From CAZICM01 sp964537685 (GTDB taxonomy: Bacteria; Myxococcota_A; Polyangia; Polyangiales; Polyangiaceae), in the NCBI GenBank assembly GCA_964537685.1, contig CAZICM010000033.1, positions 1 through 64,000 on the forward strand: a stretch of DNA of 64,000 bases. Direction: 5' to 3'. Shown piece after piece: positions 45,793 through 53,889 of this stretch (the first letter of the stretch is position 1; the number at the start of each line of letters is the position of its first letter). The notes under the pieces were generated by a model. It worked only from the letters and a program-made list of their open reading frames with translations, was not told the DNA's origin and did no database searches. The translations under genes were made by a program, and so were the position numbers.

Positions 45793-46044
45793 ATGGCCAA
45801 TGCGGTTCGATTGCTTGTTTTCGCCGGGGCGCGCGATGTGATTGGTTCGGGCGAACTCGATATGGAGTTGGATGGGCGCTGTACCGTGGTGGAGCTTTTG
45901 GATCGCATTTGTGAAAGGTTTCCAGGACTTGTGCCTTACCGAGGCTCCTTGCGCCTCGCCGTCAATGGAACCTATGCTTCCTCTAAAGATTACGTAACGT
46001 CAGGTGATGAGGTAGCGCTCATCCCGCCGGTGGCCGGTGGCTGA
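45793..46044 (+). CDS. moaD: Molybdopterin synthase small subunit (sulfur carrier)
   Basis: 83 residues, beta-grasp fold. The C-terminal Gly-Gly (VALIPPVAGG) is the thiocarboxylate-bearing end. It delivers sulfur to MoaE for molybdopterin synthesis. The gene overlaps moaA by 8 bp, so they are probably translationally coupled, and it opens the plus-strand Moco cluster. Confidence 0.92.
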   Translation: MANAVRLLVFAGARDVIGSGELDMELDGRCTVVELLDRICERFPGLVPYRGSLRLAVNGTYASSKDYVTSGDEVALIPPVAGG

Positions 46045-47107
46045 GCGGCTCCCGATTCAGGACGCGGCCATGTTGAAACGCGCTTTGCCTGTGCTTGAGC
46101 CGGAAAAGAAGCTGGAAGTGCCCCGCGCCTATTTGAGCCAGACGCCTATGCCGCCCCCGCGCAGTGTTCGCATTTCGGTGACAGATCGCTGCGATTTTGC
46201 GTGCACGTATTGCAGGCCCTCGCGCAATGACGGTTACAGCGATGGCCGTTTGATGACGGGCGCGTGGAAGGTGATGTTTGAAGGGCTGAAAAACGCGGGT
46301 GTGCGGCGTGTGAGGCTGACGGGCGGCGAGCCTTTGATTCATCCTGAAATTGTGGCGATTGTCGGGCATCTGGCCTCGATGGGCTTTGAGGATTTGTCGC
46401 TTACGACCAACGCATCGCAGCTTGAAGAGCTTGCTTTTCCTTTGAAAGAAGCGGGACTTCACCGCATCAACATTTCAATCGATACGCTGGATGATGCGCG
46501 TTTTTCGGCGATCACGAGGGGAGGCAGTTTAAAGAAGGTTCTGGCCGGCATTGAGATGGCGCAAAAAGCAGGTCTTTCGCCGATAAAACTGAACACGGTG
46601 GTCTTGCGCGGAGAAAATGACGATGAGCTTTCGCGCATTCTTTTATGGGCGTGGGAGCGGCGTATGGTGCCGCGTTTTCTGGAAGTGATGCCCATTGCCG
46701 AGGGTGCCAGGCTTGCCAAGACGCATTTGGTGACGGCCGCCGAAATGAAAGAGAGCCTGGCCGCTTATTTGATGGCCGAGGAAGGTGCGCCGGAGCCCGG
46801 CCTGGGACCCGCCAAATACGTGAGAGCCAGGCACGATCCAGCACTGCGGGCGGGTTTTATTACGGGAACCAGCGACACCTATTGCGCTTCCTGCGATCGC
46901 CTGAGGGTTTCCTCGACAGGTGTGCTCAGGCCATGTCTGGCCACCGACGACGGCGTCGATGCTTCAAGCGAAGCCAGGCTTGGTGATGCGGAAGCGATTG
47001 CTCAGCGGATCGAGGATGCGTGGAGGCTCAAGCCGGATGGGACCCGCTGGAAAGGCTGCACGGAGGAGACGGCGGCCAGTGTGTCGATGCGGGCAATAGG
47101 CGGCTAG
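46037..47107 (+). CDS. moaA: GTP 3',8-cyclase
   Basis: 356 residues, GTG start inside the end of moaD. Radical SAM enzyme that makes the first Moco precursor from GTP. The N-terminal cluster motif is CDFACTYC (CxxxCxxC), the second cluster uses YCASCDRLRVSSTGVLRPCL, and the C-terminus ends in MRAIGG, where the terminal Gly pair is conserved and needed for activity. The first about 35 residues before the radical SAM core are longer than in many MoaA proteins. Confidence 0.95.
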   Translation: MAERLPIQDAAMLKRALPVLEPEKKLEVPRAYLSQTPMPPPRSVRISVTDRCDFACTYCRPSRNDGYSDGRLMTGAWKVMFEGLKNAGVRRVRLTGGEPLIHPEIVAIVGHLASMGFEDLSLTTNASQLEELAFPLKEAGLHRINISIDTLDDARFSAITRGGSLKKVLAGIEMAQKAGLSPIKLNTVVLRGENDDELSRILLWAWERRMVPRFLEVMPIAEGARLAKTHLVTAAEMKESLAAYLMAEEGAPEPGLGPAKYVRARHDPALRAGFITGTSDTYCASCDRLRVSSTGVLRPCLATDDGVDASSEARLGDAEAIAQRIEDAWRLKPDGTRWKGCTEETAASVSMRAIGG

Positions 47108-47159
47108 CCAGGTTTAAATTGCGCCGATTTTTGGCGGATTCTGGCAGAGTGCGCTTTGT

Positions 47160-48380
47160 ATGAGCGACAGCGAAAAATCGCCGTTTATCTATGGTTTTGA
47201 GCAAATCGGCGCGGATCTGCCGCTCCTGCCCCTGGCTGCGAGGCGGGCTTTGGATCGCGCGGGTTTAAAGCTTTCATTGGAGGGTTGGGTTTCGCTGGGC
47301 GTGAAGGAGAGGCGCACGCTCGCGATGCTTGGCGCGGAAGAAGTGGTGGATGTGATGGCTGTCGCGGCCATTGCGCTTCGGGCTCAGCCCATACCTGTTC
47401 GCATGGATGTAAAGCCGGAGCCCGATACGCGAATGCCGCCGTCCGAACTATCCGCGGCGCTCGCTCCGCTGGGCGTGCTCGATTCAGGCGTTTGGTCAAG
47501 CCTGCGCGGGCTCGATCGCTATGCGCTGGTGGCCGCTCATCAGAAGGCCATCGCGCGCAACGAGCCTTCCCTGCTGGAGACGACGTTTGAGGCCGTCATG
47601 CGCGGTCTTTCTTGGTCTGCATCGGCCATGGCTCAAACCACGCGCGTCCTGCCTGAAATGCTCGCGCAGCCTATTCTTTCCGTGCCTGCCGCTCCTGCCA
47701 CCGAACAAATGCTCGGCTTGGAAAGCACGATGAGCGCTCCTTCCTCGGTTCTTCCATTGCCCGGAAGTTCGCCTTCAGCGGCCGGAGACGCCCCTTCGTC
47801 CGAACGCAAGTCGAGTTCATCCAAGATGCGAAAAACGCTGGTTTCCGCGGTAGATCCAACTCAGGCCACGCAGGAGCTGACAACGCTTTCCAATCACCTG
47901 AATGCGCAGGGCCTGGTGCACATGGTGGACGTTGGAGAAAAACACACAACGGAGCGCCGTGCGGTTGCTTCAGCCGTGGTGAAAATGCGGCGCGAGACCG
48001 CAGAGCGAATCGTGAAGTCGGACGCGCCGAAGGGAGAAGTGCTTTCGGCGGCGCGCATCGCAGGAATCATGGCGGCAAAGCGTACGAGCGAGCTGATTCC
48101 TTTGTGTCATGCGGTGGCGCTGACGCATGTGGGGATTGAAATTCAGGTGAACGAGCTTTTGGGTTCGGCGCTGGTGAAAGCCACGGTGGAAGCGCGGGAT
48201 CGGACGGGCGTGGAAATGGAGGCGCTGACAGCCGTGAGCGTGGCTTGCCTGACGATCTACGACATGCTCAAAGGCATCGATCGGGAGATTGTGATCGGCG
48301 ATATCAAGCTGCTCGAGAAAAGCGGGGGCCGTTCAGGTTTTTTTCAGCGAATTAGCGAAGGCGAAGGGCAAAACGTATGA
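47160..48380 (+). CDS. moaC: NarM-like domain fused to cyclic pyranopterin monophosphate synthase (MoaC)
   Basis: 406 residues. The C-terminal part (about 245-400) is complete MoaC: LVHMVDVGEKHTTERRAVA, KRTSELIPLCHAVALTHV and YDMLKGIDREI with the catalytic Lys/Asp region. It makes cPMP from the MoaA product. The N-terminal 160 residues (GADLPLLPLAARRALDRAGL, then SLEGWVSLGVKERRTL and SLRGLDRYALVAAHQKAI) resemble the nitrate-reductase-associated (NarM) family. A Ser/Pro linker joins the two. MoaC alone is about 160 residues. The fusion would link cofactor synthesis to delivery or a partner enzyme; this role is inference. Confidence 0.88.
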   Translation: MSDSEKSPFIYGFEQIGADLPLLPLAARRALDRAGLKLSLEGWVSLGVKERRTLAMLGAEEVVDVMAVAAIALRAQPIPVRMDVKPEPDTRMPPSELSAALAPLGVLDSGVWSSLRGLDRYALVAAHQKAIARNEPSLLETTFEAVMRGLSWSASAMAQTTRVLPEMLAQPILSVPAAPATEQMLGLESTMSAPSSVLPLPGSSPSAAGDAPSSERKSSSSKMRKTLVSAVDPTQATQELTTLSNHLNAQGLVHMVDVGEKHTTERRAVASAVVKMRRETAERIVKSDAPKGEVLSAARIAGIMAAKRTSELIPLCHAVALTHVGIEIQVNELLGSALVKATVEARDRTGVEMEALTAVSVACLTIYDMLKGIDREIVIGDIKLLEKSGGRSGFFQRISEGEGQNV

Positions 48381-48874
48381 AGGCGCGGGGCTCTATGCCG
48401 AGAATCCGGACGAGCGCGCTGTCGCTGGATGAGCTTTTGCAGCTTGTCACGCATGAAGGCGCGGGCGCCGTGGCCACATTCAGCGGTTTGGTGCGGAACG
48501 AAAATGAAGGGCGCGCCGTAACGCTGCTCGAATACGAGGCGTATGGCTCGATGGCTGAATCAGAGCTCGCACGCATTCTGGTTGAAATCGAAGAAGAAAT
48601 GCCCGGTGTGCGCGTGGCCGCGGTGCACCGGATTGGATCGCTTTCTGTGGGAGATGCCGCGGTTTTATGCGCGGCCAGTGCGCCTCATCGCTCCGAGGCA
48701 TTTGTGGCGTGCAGAAAACTGATCGATCGCATCAAGTCCCGACTGCCCATTTGGAAACGGGAACACGGCCCCGATGGCCCCTATTGGGTAGGGTGGCAGG
48801 ATGCGCGCTGCGGTGACGGCGAGCATCACGCTCACGGAGATCACGCCGACCACGGGAATCACCGGCACGCTTAA
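48377..48874 (+). CDS. moaE: Molybdopterin synthase large subunit with His-rich tail
   Basis: 165 residues. Catalytic subunit that converts cPMP to molybdopterin with MoaD. The core FSGLVRNENEGRAVTLLEYEAY, VRVAAVHRIGSLSVGDAAV and CRKLIDRIKSRLPIWKREHG is standard. After the usual end (YWVGWQDARCGDG) an 18-residue His/Asp/Gly tail is added, with seven His. It overlaps moaC by 4 bp (ATGA). Confidence 0.94.
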   Translation: MKARGSMPRIRTSALSLDELLQLVTHEGAGAVATFSGLVRNENEGRAVTLLEYEAYGSMAESELARILVEIEEEMPGVRVAAVHRIGSLSVGDAAVLCAASAPHRSEAFVACRKLIDRIKSRLPIWKREHGPDGPYWVGWQDARCGDGEHHAHGDHADHGNHRHA

Positions 48875-48875
48875 A

Positions 48876-50087
48876 TCAGTTTAAAATATCGCTGATTCGA
48901 ATCGCTTCGAGAATATCGCCGTCGTGCACTTTCGCATGGTCGGCGGGGACGATCACAAGCGCTTCGGCCGCGGCAAAGCTGGTCACGGCACCCGATGACT
49001 GATTGGGAAGAAGCACCGCTATTTCGCGTCCTGCTTCGACGGCAATGGAAGCCCGCAAGAACTCGGCTCGCCCCGGTTTTTTATGGTACGCGCCGCGCAC
49101 AGGCATCAGCAGCCGGGGCGGCACGGGCGCCGCATCGCCTTGAAGCGCGCGCAACAGCGGAACGCCAAAGAGCAAGAAGGTCAGCGAGGCCGACGCGGGA
49201 TTGCCCGGTAATCCAATCACATGAGACGAGCCTTTGCGGCCCATGCACAGGGGCTTTCCGGGTTTGATGGCGACGCGCAGAAAATCCAGCACAACACCCG
49301 CTTTTTCAAGCGCGGGCCGGATCACGTCATGATCGCCGACACTCACGCCGCCGATGGTCACACACACATCCGATGAACGAAGCGCGCTTACAATGGCTTC
49401 GTGGGCAGCCTCTTCGGTATCGCGGACAAAGGGAGCAATACGCACGGTAGCGCCGGCCATCCGGGCGGCGTGAGCCACAAAAAATCCGTTTGATTCCACG
49501 ATACAGCCCGGGCGCGGCGCTTCGCCGGGAGACCGGAGTTCATCGCCTGAACACAGCACCGTAACAACGGGCCTCTGCGCAACATGAACAAAGGGCTTAT
49601 CGAGCGCCGCGGCGAGCGCGATTTTTCCAGGCGAGAGCCGTACACCACAAGCCAAGGCCACGCTGCCCAGCCCCAGATCGGCCCCCCGCAAACGCAGGTT
49701 TTGCCCGGTAAAAGGAATGTTTTGAACAGTAATCGTGTCTTCATCCCGCGACACTTCTTCTTGCATCAGCACGCTGTCGGCCCGGGCGGGCAGCGGAGCT
49801 CCCGTAAAGATCCGGCAGGCCGAATTGGGCTCGAGCGGCCCGGGCAGCGGCCCTCCGGCGGCACTATGGCCGACAACCCCCAGCTTCCATGGCCCAGATC
49901 CTTTGAAATCGGCCGAAGCCACCGCATACCCATCCATCGCGCTGTTATCAAAAGGCGGCATCGGCTCTTGGCACAGCATGTCTTGAGCGAGCACGCGATT
50001 GAGCGCACCGTCGAGTGAAACCCGCTCAGAACCGAGGGGCACAGCGCTTTCCAGCACACGCAGCAGGGCTTCTTCAAAGCTGATCAT
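48876..50087 (-). CDS. moeA: Molybdopterin molybdenumtransferase
   Basis: 403 residues. Inserts molybdate into adenylylated molybdopterin. Motifs: PPFDNSAMDGYAV (near 43-55), GDELRSPGEAPRPGCIVESNG, TIGGVSVGDHDVIRPALE and GLPGNPASA. The gene overlaps moaB by 4 bp (ATGA) and is convergent with moaE, one base apart, so the Moco cluster is made of two convergent operons. Confidence 0.95.
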   Translation of the reverse strand: MISFEEALLRVLESAVPLGSERVSLDGALNRVLAQDMLCQEPMPPFDNSAMDGYAVASADFKGSGPWKLGVVGHSAAGGPLPGPLEPNSACRIFTGAPLPARADSVLMQEEVSRDEDTITVQNIPFTGQNLRLRGADLGLGSVALACGVRLSPGKIALAAALDKPFVHVAQRPVVTVLCSGDELRSPGEAPRPGCIVESNGFFVAHAARMAGATVRIAPFVRDTEEAAHEAIVSALRSSDVCVTIGGVSVGDHDVIRPALEKAGVVLDFLRVAIKPGKPLCMGRKGSSHVIGLPGNPASASLTFLLFGVPLLRALQGDAAPVPPRLLMPVRGAYHKKPGRAEFLRASIAVEAGREIAVLLPNQSSGAVTSFAAAEALVIVPADHAKVHDGDILEAIRISDILN

Positions 50088-50626
50088 GACGGATTGGCCT
50101 TTTTGGTGGAAGGTTCATTGGGCTGATGATGGTGGTGATGATGAGCGCCTTTACCAGATGCCAAAGCGACCGCGTGCGGAAGAATTTTGGCGATGAGCTC
50201 TTCCACGGCGAGGCGCACGGCTTTGGGGCTTCCAGGAAGAGCCATCACCACGCGCTGGTTGACCGTACCCGCGGTGGCGCGCGACAAAATCGCATTCGCA
50301 CCAATCTGATCGAAACTCAGCCTCCGGAAAGCTTCTCCAAAACCATCCAGCGTCTTTTCAAACAAAGGCATCAAGGTCTCAATCGTCCGATCCCGCGGCG
50401 ATATCCCGGTGCCCCCATTCACAATCACCGCGCCCACATCTTCGCGCTCACACAACTCGAGCACTTTGGCTTTCAGCAGCCCGGGCTCTTCGCGCAGCAC
50501 ATCGTGAAAGACCACCAAAAAGCCCGCTTGCCTAAGCAAATCGCCCAGAATTCGGCCGCTTTCATCATCGGCATGGGTTCGCGTATCGCTCATCGTCAGC
50601 GTCGCGACCCTCACGGCATCCTTCAT
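50084..50626 (-). CDS. moaB: MoaB/MogA-type molybdopterin adenylyltransferase with natural hexahistidine
   Basis: 180 residues. Adenylylates molybdopterin before MoeA. The MPT-binding motif VNGGTGISPRD (about 70-79) and the LPGSPKAVRLAVEELI block are clear. The C-terminus carries SGKGAHHHHHHQPNEP, with six consecutive His (162-167), beyond the normal end of the family, then a Lys/Pro-rich tip. MoaE in the convergent operon has a His-rich tail as well. Confidence 0.93.
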   Translation of the reverse strand: MKDAVRVATLTMSDTRTHADDESGRILGDLLRQAGFLVVFHDVLREEPGLLKAKVLELCEREDVGAVIVNGGTGISPRDRTIETLMPLFEKTLDGFGEAFRRLSFDQIGANAILSRATAGTVNQRVVMALPGSPKAVRLAVEELIAKILPHAVALASGKGAHHHHHHQPNEPSTKKANPS

Positions 50627-50647
50627 CGCCCACCTTCTCCCAACACC

Positions 50648-51391
50648 CTACAGCTCCACCATCCGCTCCACATGCGGCATCGCCAGCGCTTCCTCGAGCG
50701 GACCCGGCGCAAAATCGAAGCGCTTCTGAGACAGCCTCCGCTCTGGGAAAATTAACCGGATACGCACATTTCTGCGGGGATGCGGCGCCTTTTCAGCCGC
50801 GAACAGCGTCTGCGCCACAGCTCCTTCGGGATAGGGTGTCACCACCGTAATCTCCCGTGCTCCCCGCTCGATCAGCGAATCGATCAGCGTGTTGTCCGCG
50901 GCGCCTCCATCGATATGCACTTCACCATCGATCACCGGAACGCGGGCATACACAACCGGGATGTAACAGCTCGCCACAATGATGTCGTGCATATCGCGCC
51001 GCATCTTGTTGGAGTGGACAACCAGCGCATCGCGGCCTCCCATAAAAAAACGCTTGGCCCGTGTCGTCGCGACCAAGAGCTCGGACTCCGTATCGTGCAG
51101 GAGCTGTTCGGGCAAAAAACGGCCAAGCGCATCGCGCAGAATCACGCTCATGCCAAAAACGCTTTTTTCCGTGCGCAAATAGCGCGCCGACACAACGGGC
51201 GTACTCATAAAAGAACGCCACATCGAAGGCCCTTCCTCGGCCATTCCAGCCACCGTAACCGCCCCGCAAATCGATCCGCTCGAGGCGCCCGCCACCAAGT
51301 CAAAGCGTTCGCCGCGCTTGCTCAAGCGCTGCATCACCGCAAACTGAAACGCTCCCCGGCATGCGCATCCCGGCAAAGAGAGGGCTTTCAT
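50648..51391 (-). CDS. Patatin-like phospholipase
   Basis: 247 residues. The Ser-Asp dyad is visible: GASSGS (Ser38) and HIDGGAADNT (Asp about 162). The oxyanion-hole loop, usually GGGxRG, reads PGCACRGAF with two Cys. No signal peptide, so it probably acts on membrane phospholipids from the cytoplasm. It lies 21 bp upstream of moaB on the same strand and may be co-transcribed with moaB-moeA, with no evident link in function. Confidence 0.87.
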   Translation of the reverse strand: MKALSLPGCACRGAFQFAVMQRLSKRGERFDLVAGASSGSICGAVTVAGMAEEGPSMWRSFMSTPVVSARYLRTEKSVFGMSVILRDALGRFLPEQLLHDTESELLVATTRAKRFFMGGRDALVVHSNKMRRDMHDIIVASCYIPVVYARVPVIDGEVHIDGGAADNTLIDSLIERGAREITVVTPYPEGAVAQTLFAAEKAPHPRRNVRIRLIFPERRLSQKRFDFAPGPLEEALAMPHVERMVEL

Positions 51392-51560
51392 GCTTCTAAA
51401 AGAGCGGGTCGCATAAAAGCGGTCAAGCGCTCAAATCGTTAAGCGCAGTGAAAGCGTCTTGTCGCCGCGCAAGACCTGATACAACAACGCCCGCACCCGC
51501 CGCGCTTTGCCGGTGCAGTCCAAACAAAGACCGCCTCTTCTCACATCCAAATCGCAAACC

Positions 51561-52508
51561 GTGGGCCCACTCATTCCCTACATCTCGCTCCCCGAGATTC
51601 CTCTTACTTTCCTCACGTATTTGCCGCTGCTCGGCGATCTGTTCGATCCAGCGCATCCGCCCACCATCAAGCCCTTTGGAACGCTTGTAGCGCTGGGCGT
51701 CTACATCGGTTCCATCGTGGCCACGCGGCACGCCAAGGAACGCGGCATCGACCTGAGAAAGATGAGCGAATTCATCTTTTGGGTCGTGGGCCTGGGCTTT
51801 GTCGGCGGGCATATGCTCGACGCGATTTTTTATCACCCCGACAGGCTCGCCCGGGAACCGCTTTATCTCTTTAAACTTTGGGATGGCCTTTCGAGCTATG
51901 GCGGCTTTACCGGCGCGCTTATCGGTGTTTTTGCCTGGCGTTTGTACAGAGGCGAATCGGTTGTGCACATGGTCGATGTCACCGCGAGCGCCTATCCCCT
52001 GGCCTGGGTATTTGGCCGGGCGGGCTGCGCCGTCGTTCACGATCATCCGGGCCGTTACTCCGATGCCTGGTTCGCGGTTCGCTATCCCATGGGCGAAGGA
52101 TTTGTAGGCCGCTACGACTTGGGCCTCTATGAAATGGTCTTGGCCATTCCGCTTGCGATTGTGTTCGCCGTGCTCTGGCGCCAAAAACCCATACGCCCCG
52201 TTGGCTTTTATGTCGGCTGGATGTGCACGCTTTACGCGCCCGTGCGTTTTTTACTTGACTTTCTTCGCGAACAAGAGGGTGCAGGTCTGGTGGGCGGCGA
52301 TCCGCGCTATGGGGGCCTAACGCCCGCGCAGTGGGCAAGCGTCGGCCTTCTCGGCGTCGGCGGGTATTTCCTGAGGATGTGTTACGTGCAGAAGATAATC
52401 CCGGCGCCTGCCCTGCCTGCCGAAGCGGCCCTCGCTCAATCGGCCGAACCGGCGGAACCGGCTCAATCCGCTACTCGGCGGCGAAAGCGGCGTCGTCCGA
52501 AGACATAG
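51561..52508 (+). CDS. lgt: Phosphatidylglycerol-prolipoprotein diacylglyceryl transferase
   Basis: 315 residues from GTG 51561; a TTG at 51507 would add 18 residues. Integral membrane enzyme that puts diacylglycerol on the lipobox Cys. Several hydrophobic segments, the YGGFTGALIGVFAW block, the signature GRAGCAVVHDHPGR and DFLREQEG are visible. It ends in a basic tail (RRRKRRRPKT). The 3' end overlaps the convergent di-iron gene by 38 bp. It would process the many lipoproteins encoded in this window. Confidence 0.92.
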   Translation: MGPLIPYISLPEIPLTFLTYLPLLGDLFDPAHPPTIKPFGTLVALGVYIGSIVATRHAKERGIDLRKMSEFIFWVVGLGFVGGHMLDAIFYHPDRLAREPLYLFKLWDGLSSYGGFTGALIGVFAWRLYRGESVVHMVDVTASAYPLAWVFGRAGCAVVHDHPGRYSDAWFAVRYPMGEGFVGRYDLGLYEMVLAIPLAIVFAVLWRQKPIRPVGFYVGWMCTLYAPVRFLLDFLREQEGAGLVGGDPRYGGLTPAQWASVGLLGVGGYFLRMCYVQKIIPAPALPAEAALAQSAEPAEPAQSATRRRKRRRPKT

Positions 52509-53343
52509 GCGCCCTGCGCGTCGGCGGAAACCACGAATCCGGCGCCTTGCGGATATTCTGATCGCGCACGAATTTCGTAAACAAATCAAACCATTCCAGC
52601 CCGGGAAGCTCGCGCATTTTGCTATCGATCCTCGCGGCCGCATCGCCGTCGATTCCATCGAACAAAAAGCGGATCGCGTGATGCGTGTCTGACTTCTCGC
52701 ACATCCCATCTCCCACGGGCGTCCATGCGAGCTTCAGCGCGTACGACGTCACCTTTTGCGCCCATGTCGACGCCGCGAGCCTGCGTTTCGCGTGGTCTTT
52801 ATAAAACGCGTAGTGCTTCATCTCCTGCTTCATGATCCGCTCGCAGATGATGTTCAGCACCGGATGGTTTACGCGCTCGAGCAGGCTCTGGTAGCCCGAA
52901 TAGGTTGTGTATTCCTGAATGACGCCCCAAACCATGTGAATCGCGGGGAACTCATTGGGAAACATGCGCGAAACGGCGAATTGGCCGAGCTCATCAAAAC
53001 GCTCGCCAAAGCCTCTGCGGGAGAACATGTCGCCGCGGTACGAATCAGGAATGGTCTGCCCGTACGCCTCCAAAAACTTCCGGAAGGCCCGCCCGTGAAA
53101 CTCTTCCTCGTACATCCACACGCACAAAAATGGCGCGATTTCAGGCTCTTCGATAATCGCCTTCGTGCGCATGAGCGCCCGCACATAAAAGAATGTCGAG
53201 CCTTCCGTTAGCAGGAAGTAGTTGATGCAGCGAATCGCCTCGGGCGTCAGCGGATACTTCGGAACGTCTTCCCAGGGAATGCCGCTTAAGTCGACCTTGC
53301 CAGATCCTTCCATTAACCGATCAACAGAAAATACTTGAGCCAT
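52471..53343 (-). CDS. Ferritin-like di-iron protein, acyl-ACP desaturase-like
   Basis: 290 residues, all helical. Candidate iron ligands are Glu47 (LLTEGSTFF), Glu80 and His83 (YEEEFHG), Glu about 146 (GVIQEYTTY), and Glu about 178 with His about 181 (KQEMKHYAF). The paired ExxH motifs fit the acyl-ACP desaturase and related oxygenase families. It could desaturate or hydroxylate a carrier-bound acyl chain. Substrate unknown. The gene overlaps lgt at the 3' end. Confidence 0.8.
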   Translation of the reverse strand: MAQVFSVDRLMEGSGKVDLSGIPWEDVPKYPLTPEAIRCINYFLLTEGSTFFYVRALMRTKAIIEEPEIAPFLCVWMYEEEFHGRAFRKFLEAYGQTIPDSYRGDMFSRRGFGERFDELGQFAVSRMFPNEFPAIHMVWGVIQEYTTYSGYQSLLERVNHPVLNIICERIMKQEMKHYAFYKDHAKRRLAASTWAQKVTSYALKLAWTPVGDGMCEKSDTHHAIRFLFDGIDGDAAARIDSKMRELPGLEWFDLFTKFVRDQNIRKAPDSWFPPTRRAPMSSDDAAFAAE

Positions 53344-53889
53344 TGCCGTCCTCGCGCTCCTCCTATCACGAAATACGTTTGAACGGACACAGTGGCTCCA
53401 CCACCCATCGCTCCTTTGATGAATTCAGCGGGGACAGGCTCGCGTTTTAGGGCTTTTTAAGGCATTCGCGCTTGCGCTCGAGGCATTGCGGCCGGCTCTT
53501 AAGAATGGACGCGCCACCCGGACACCGGCGGCACATCCAAATTGGGCGTGCAATCCCAGGCAAGCGTCCCTTGACGCGGGATTGAAGCCATATATCGTGA
53601 GCAACCGTAGAACCCTGGGATTGGCATGCTCAGCACGCCAACACCACGACAACACAACGACGATGTCGGAGATGTCGGAGCCGCAGAAACGCACAATGCA
53701 GAAACGGCTTGGGCTCTCGCGCTCGAAAAAATGTCGATGATAAAAAATCGATAACGGCGTCCATCGCGGGCCATCAAACACCTTCTGCGTTTCTGATATT
53801 GATGAAGGTGCGCGCTTGTTCGCGATGGGCGCAATAGCTCACTGATGTGTCTTTCGTAACTGAATATCGTAGGGTGTGCAGGTTGTTCG
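53344..53889. other. Intergenic region between the di-iron gene and the RRM gene
   Basis: About 545 bp between divergent genes. Minus-strand frames (53425-53781, 53499-54059) are open but lack family motifs, and the second overlaps the RRM coding region. A short tandem GATGTCGGAGATGTCGGA occurs near 53662-53679. The length would suit a long 5' leader for the RNA-binding protein, which may regulate itself. Nothing firmer is seen. Confidence 0.5.

Noticed and set aside
48885..48915. tRNA-like TTCGAATC sequence near the end of moeA
   Set aside because: No acceptor or anticodon stem around it, and it is part of the moeA coding sequence.
50126..50755. Plus-strand open frame opposite moaB
   Set aside because: Shadow of moaB, which has full family motifs on the minus strand.
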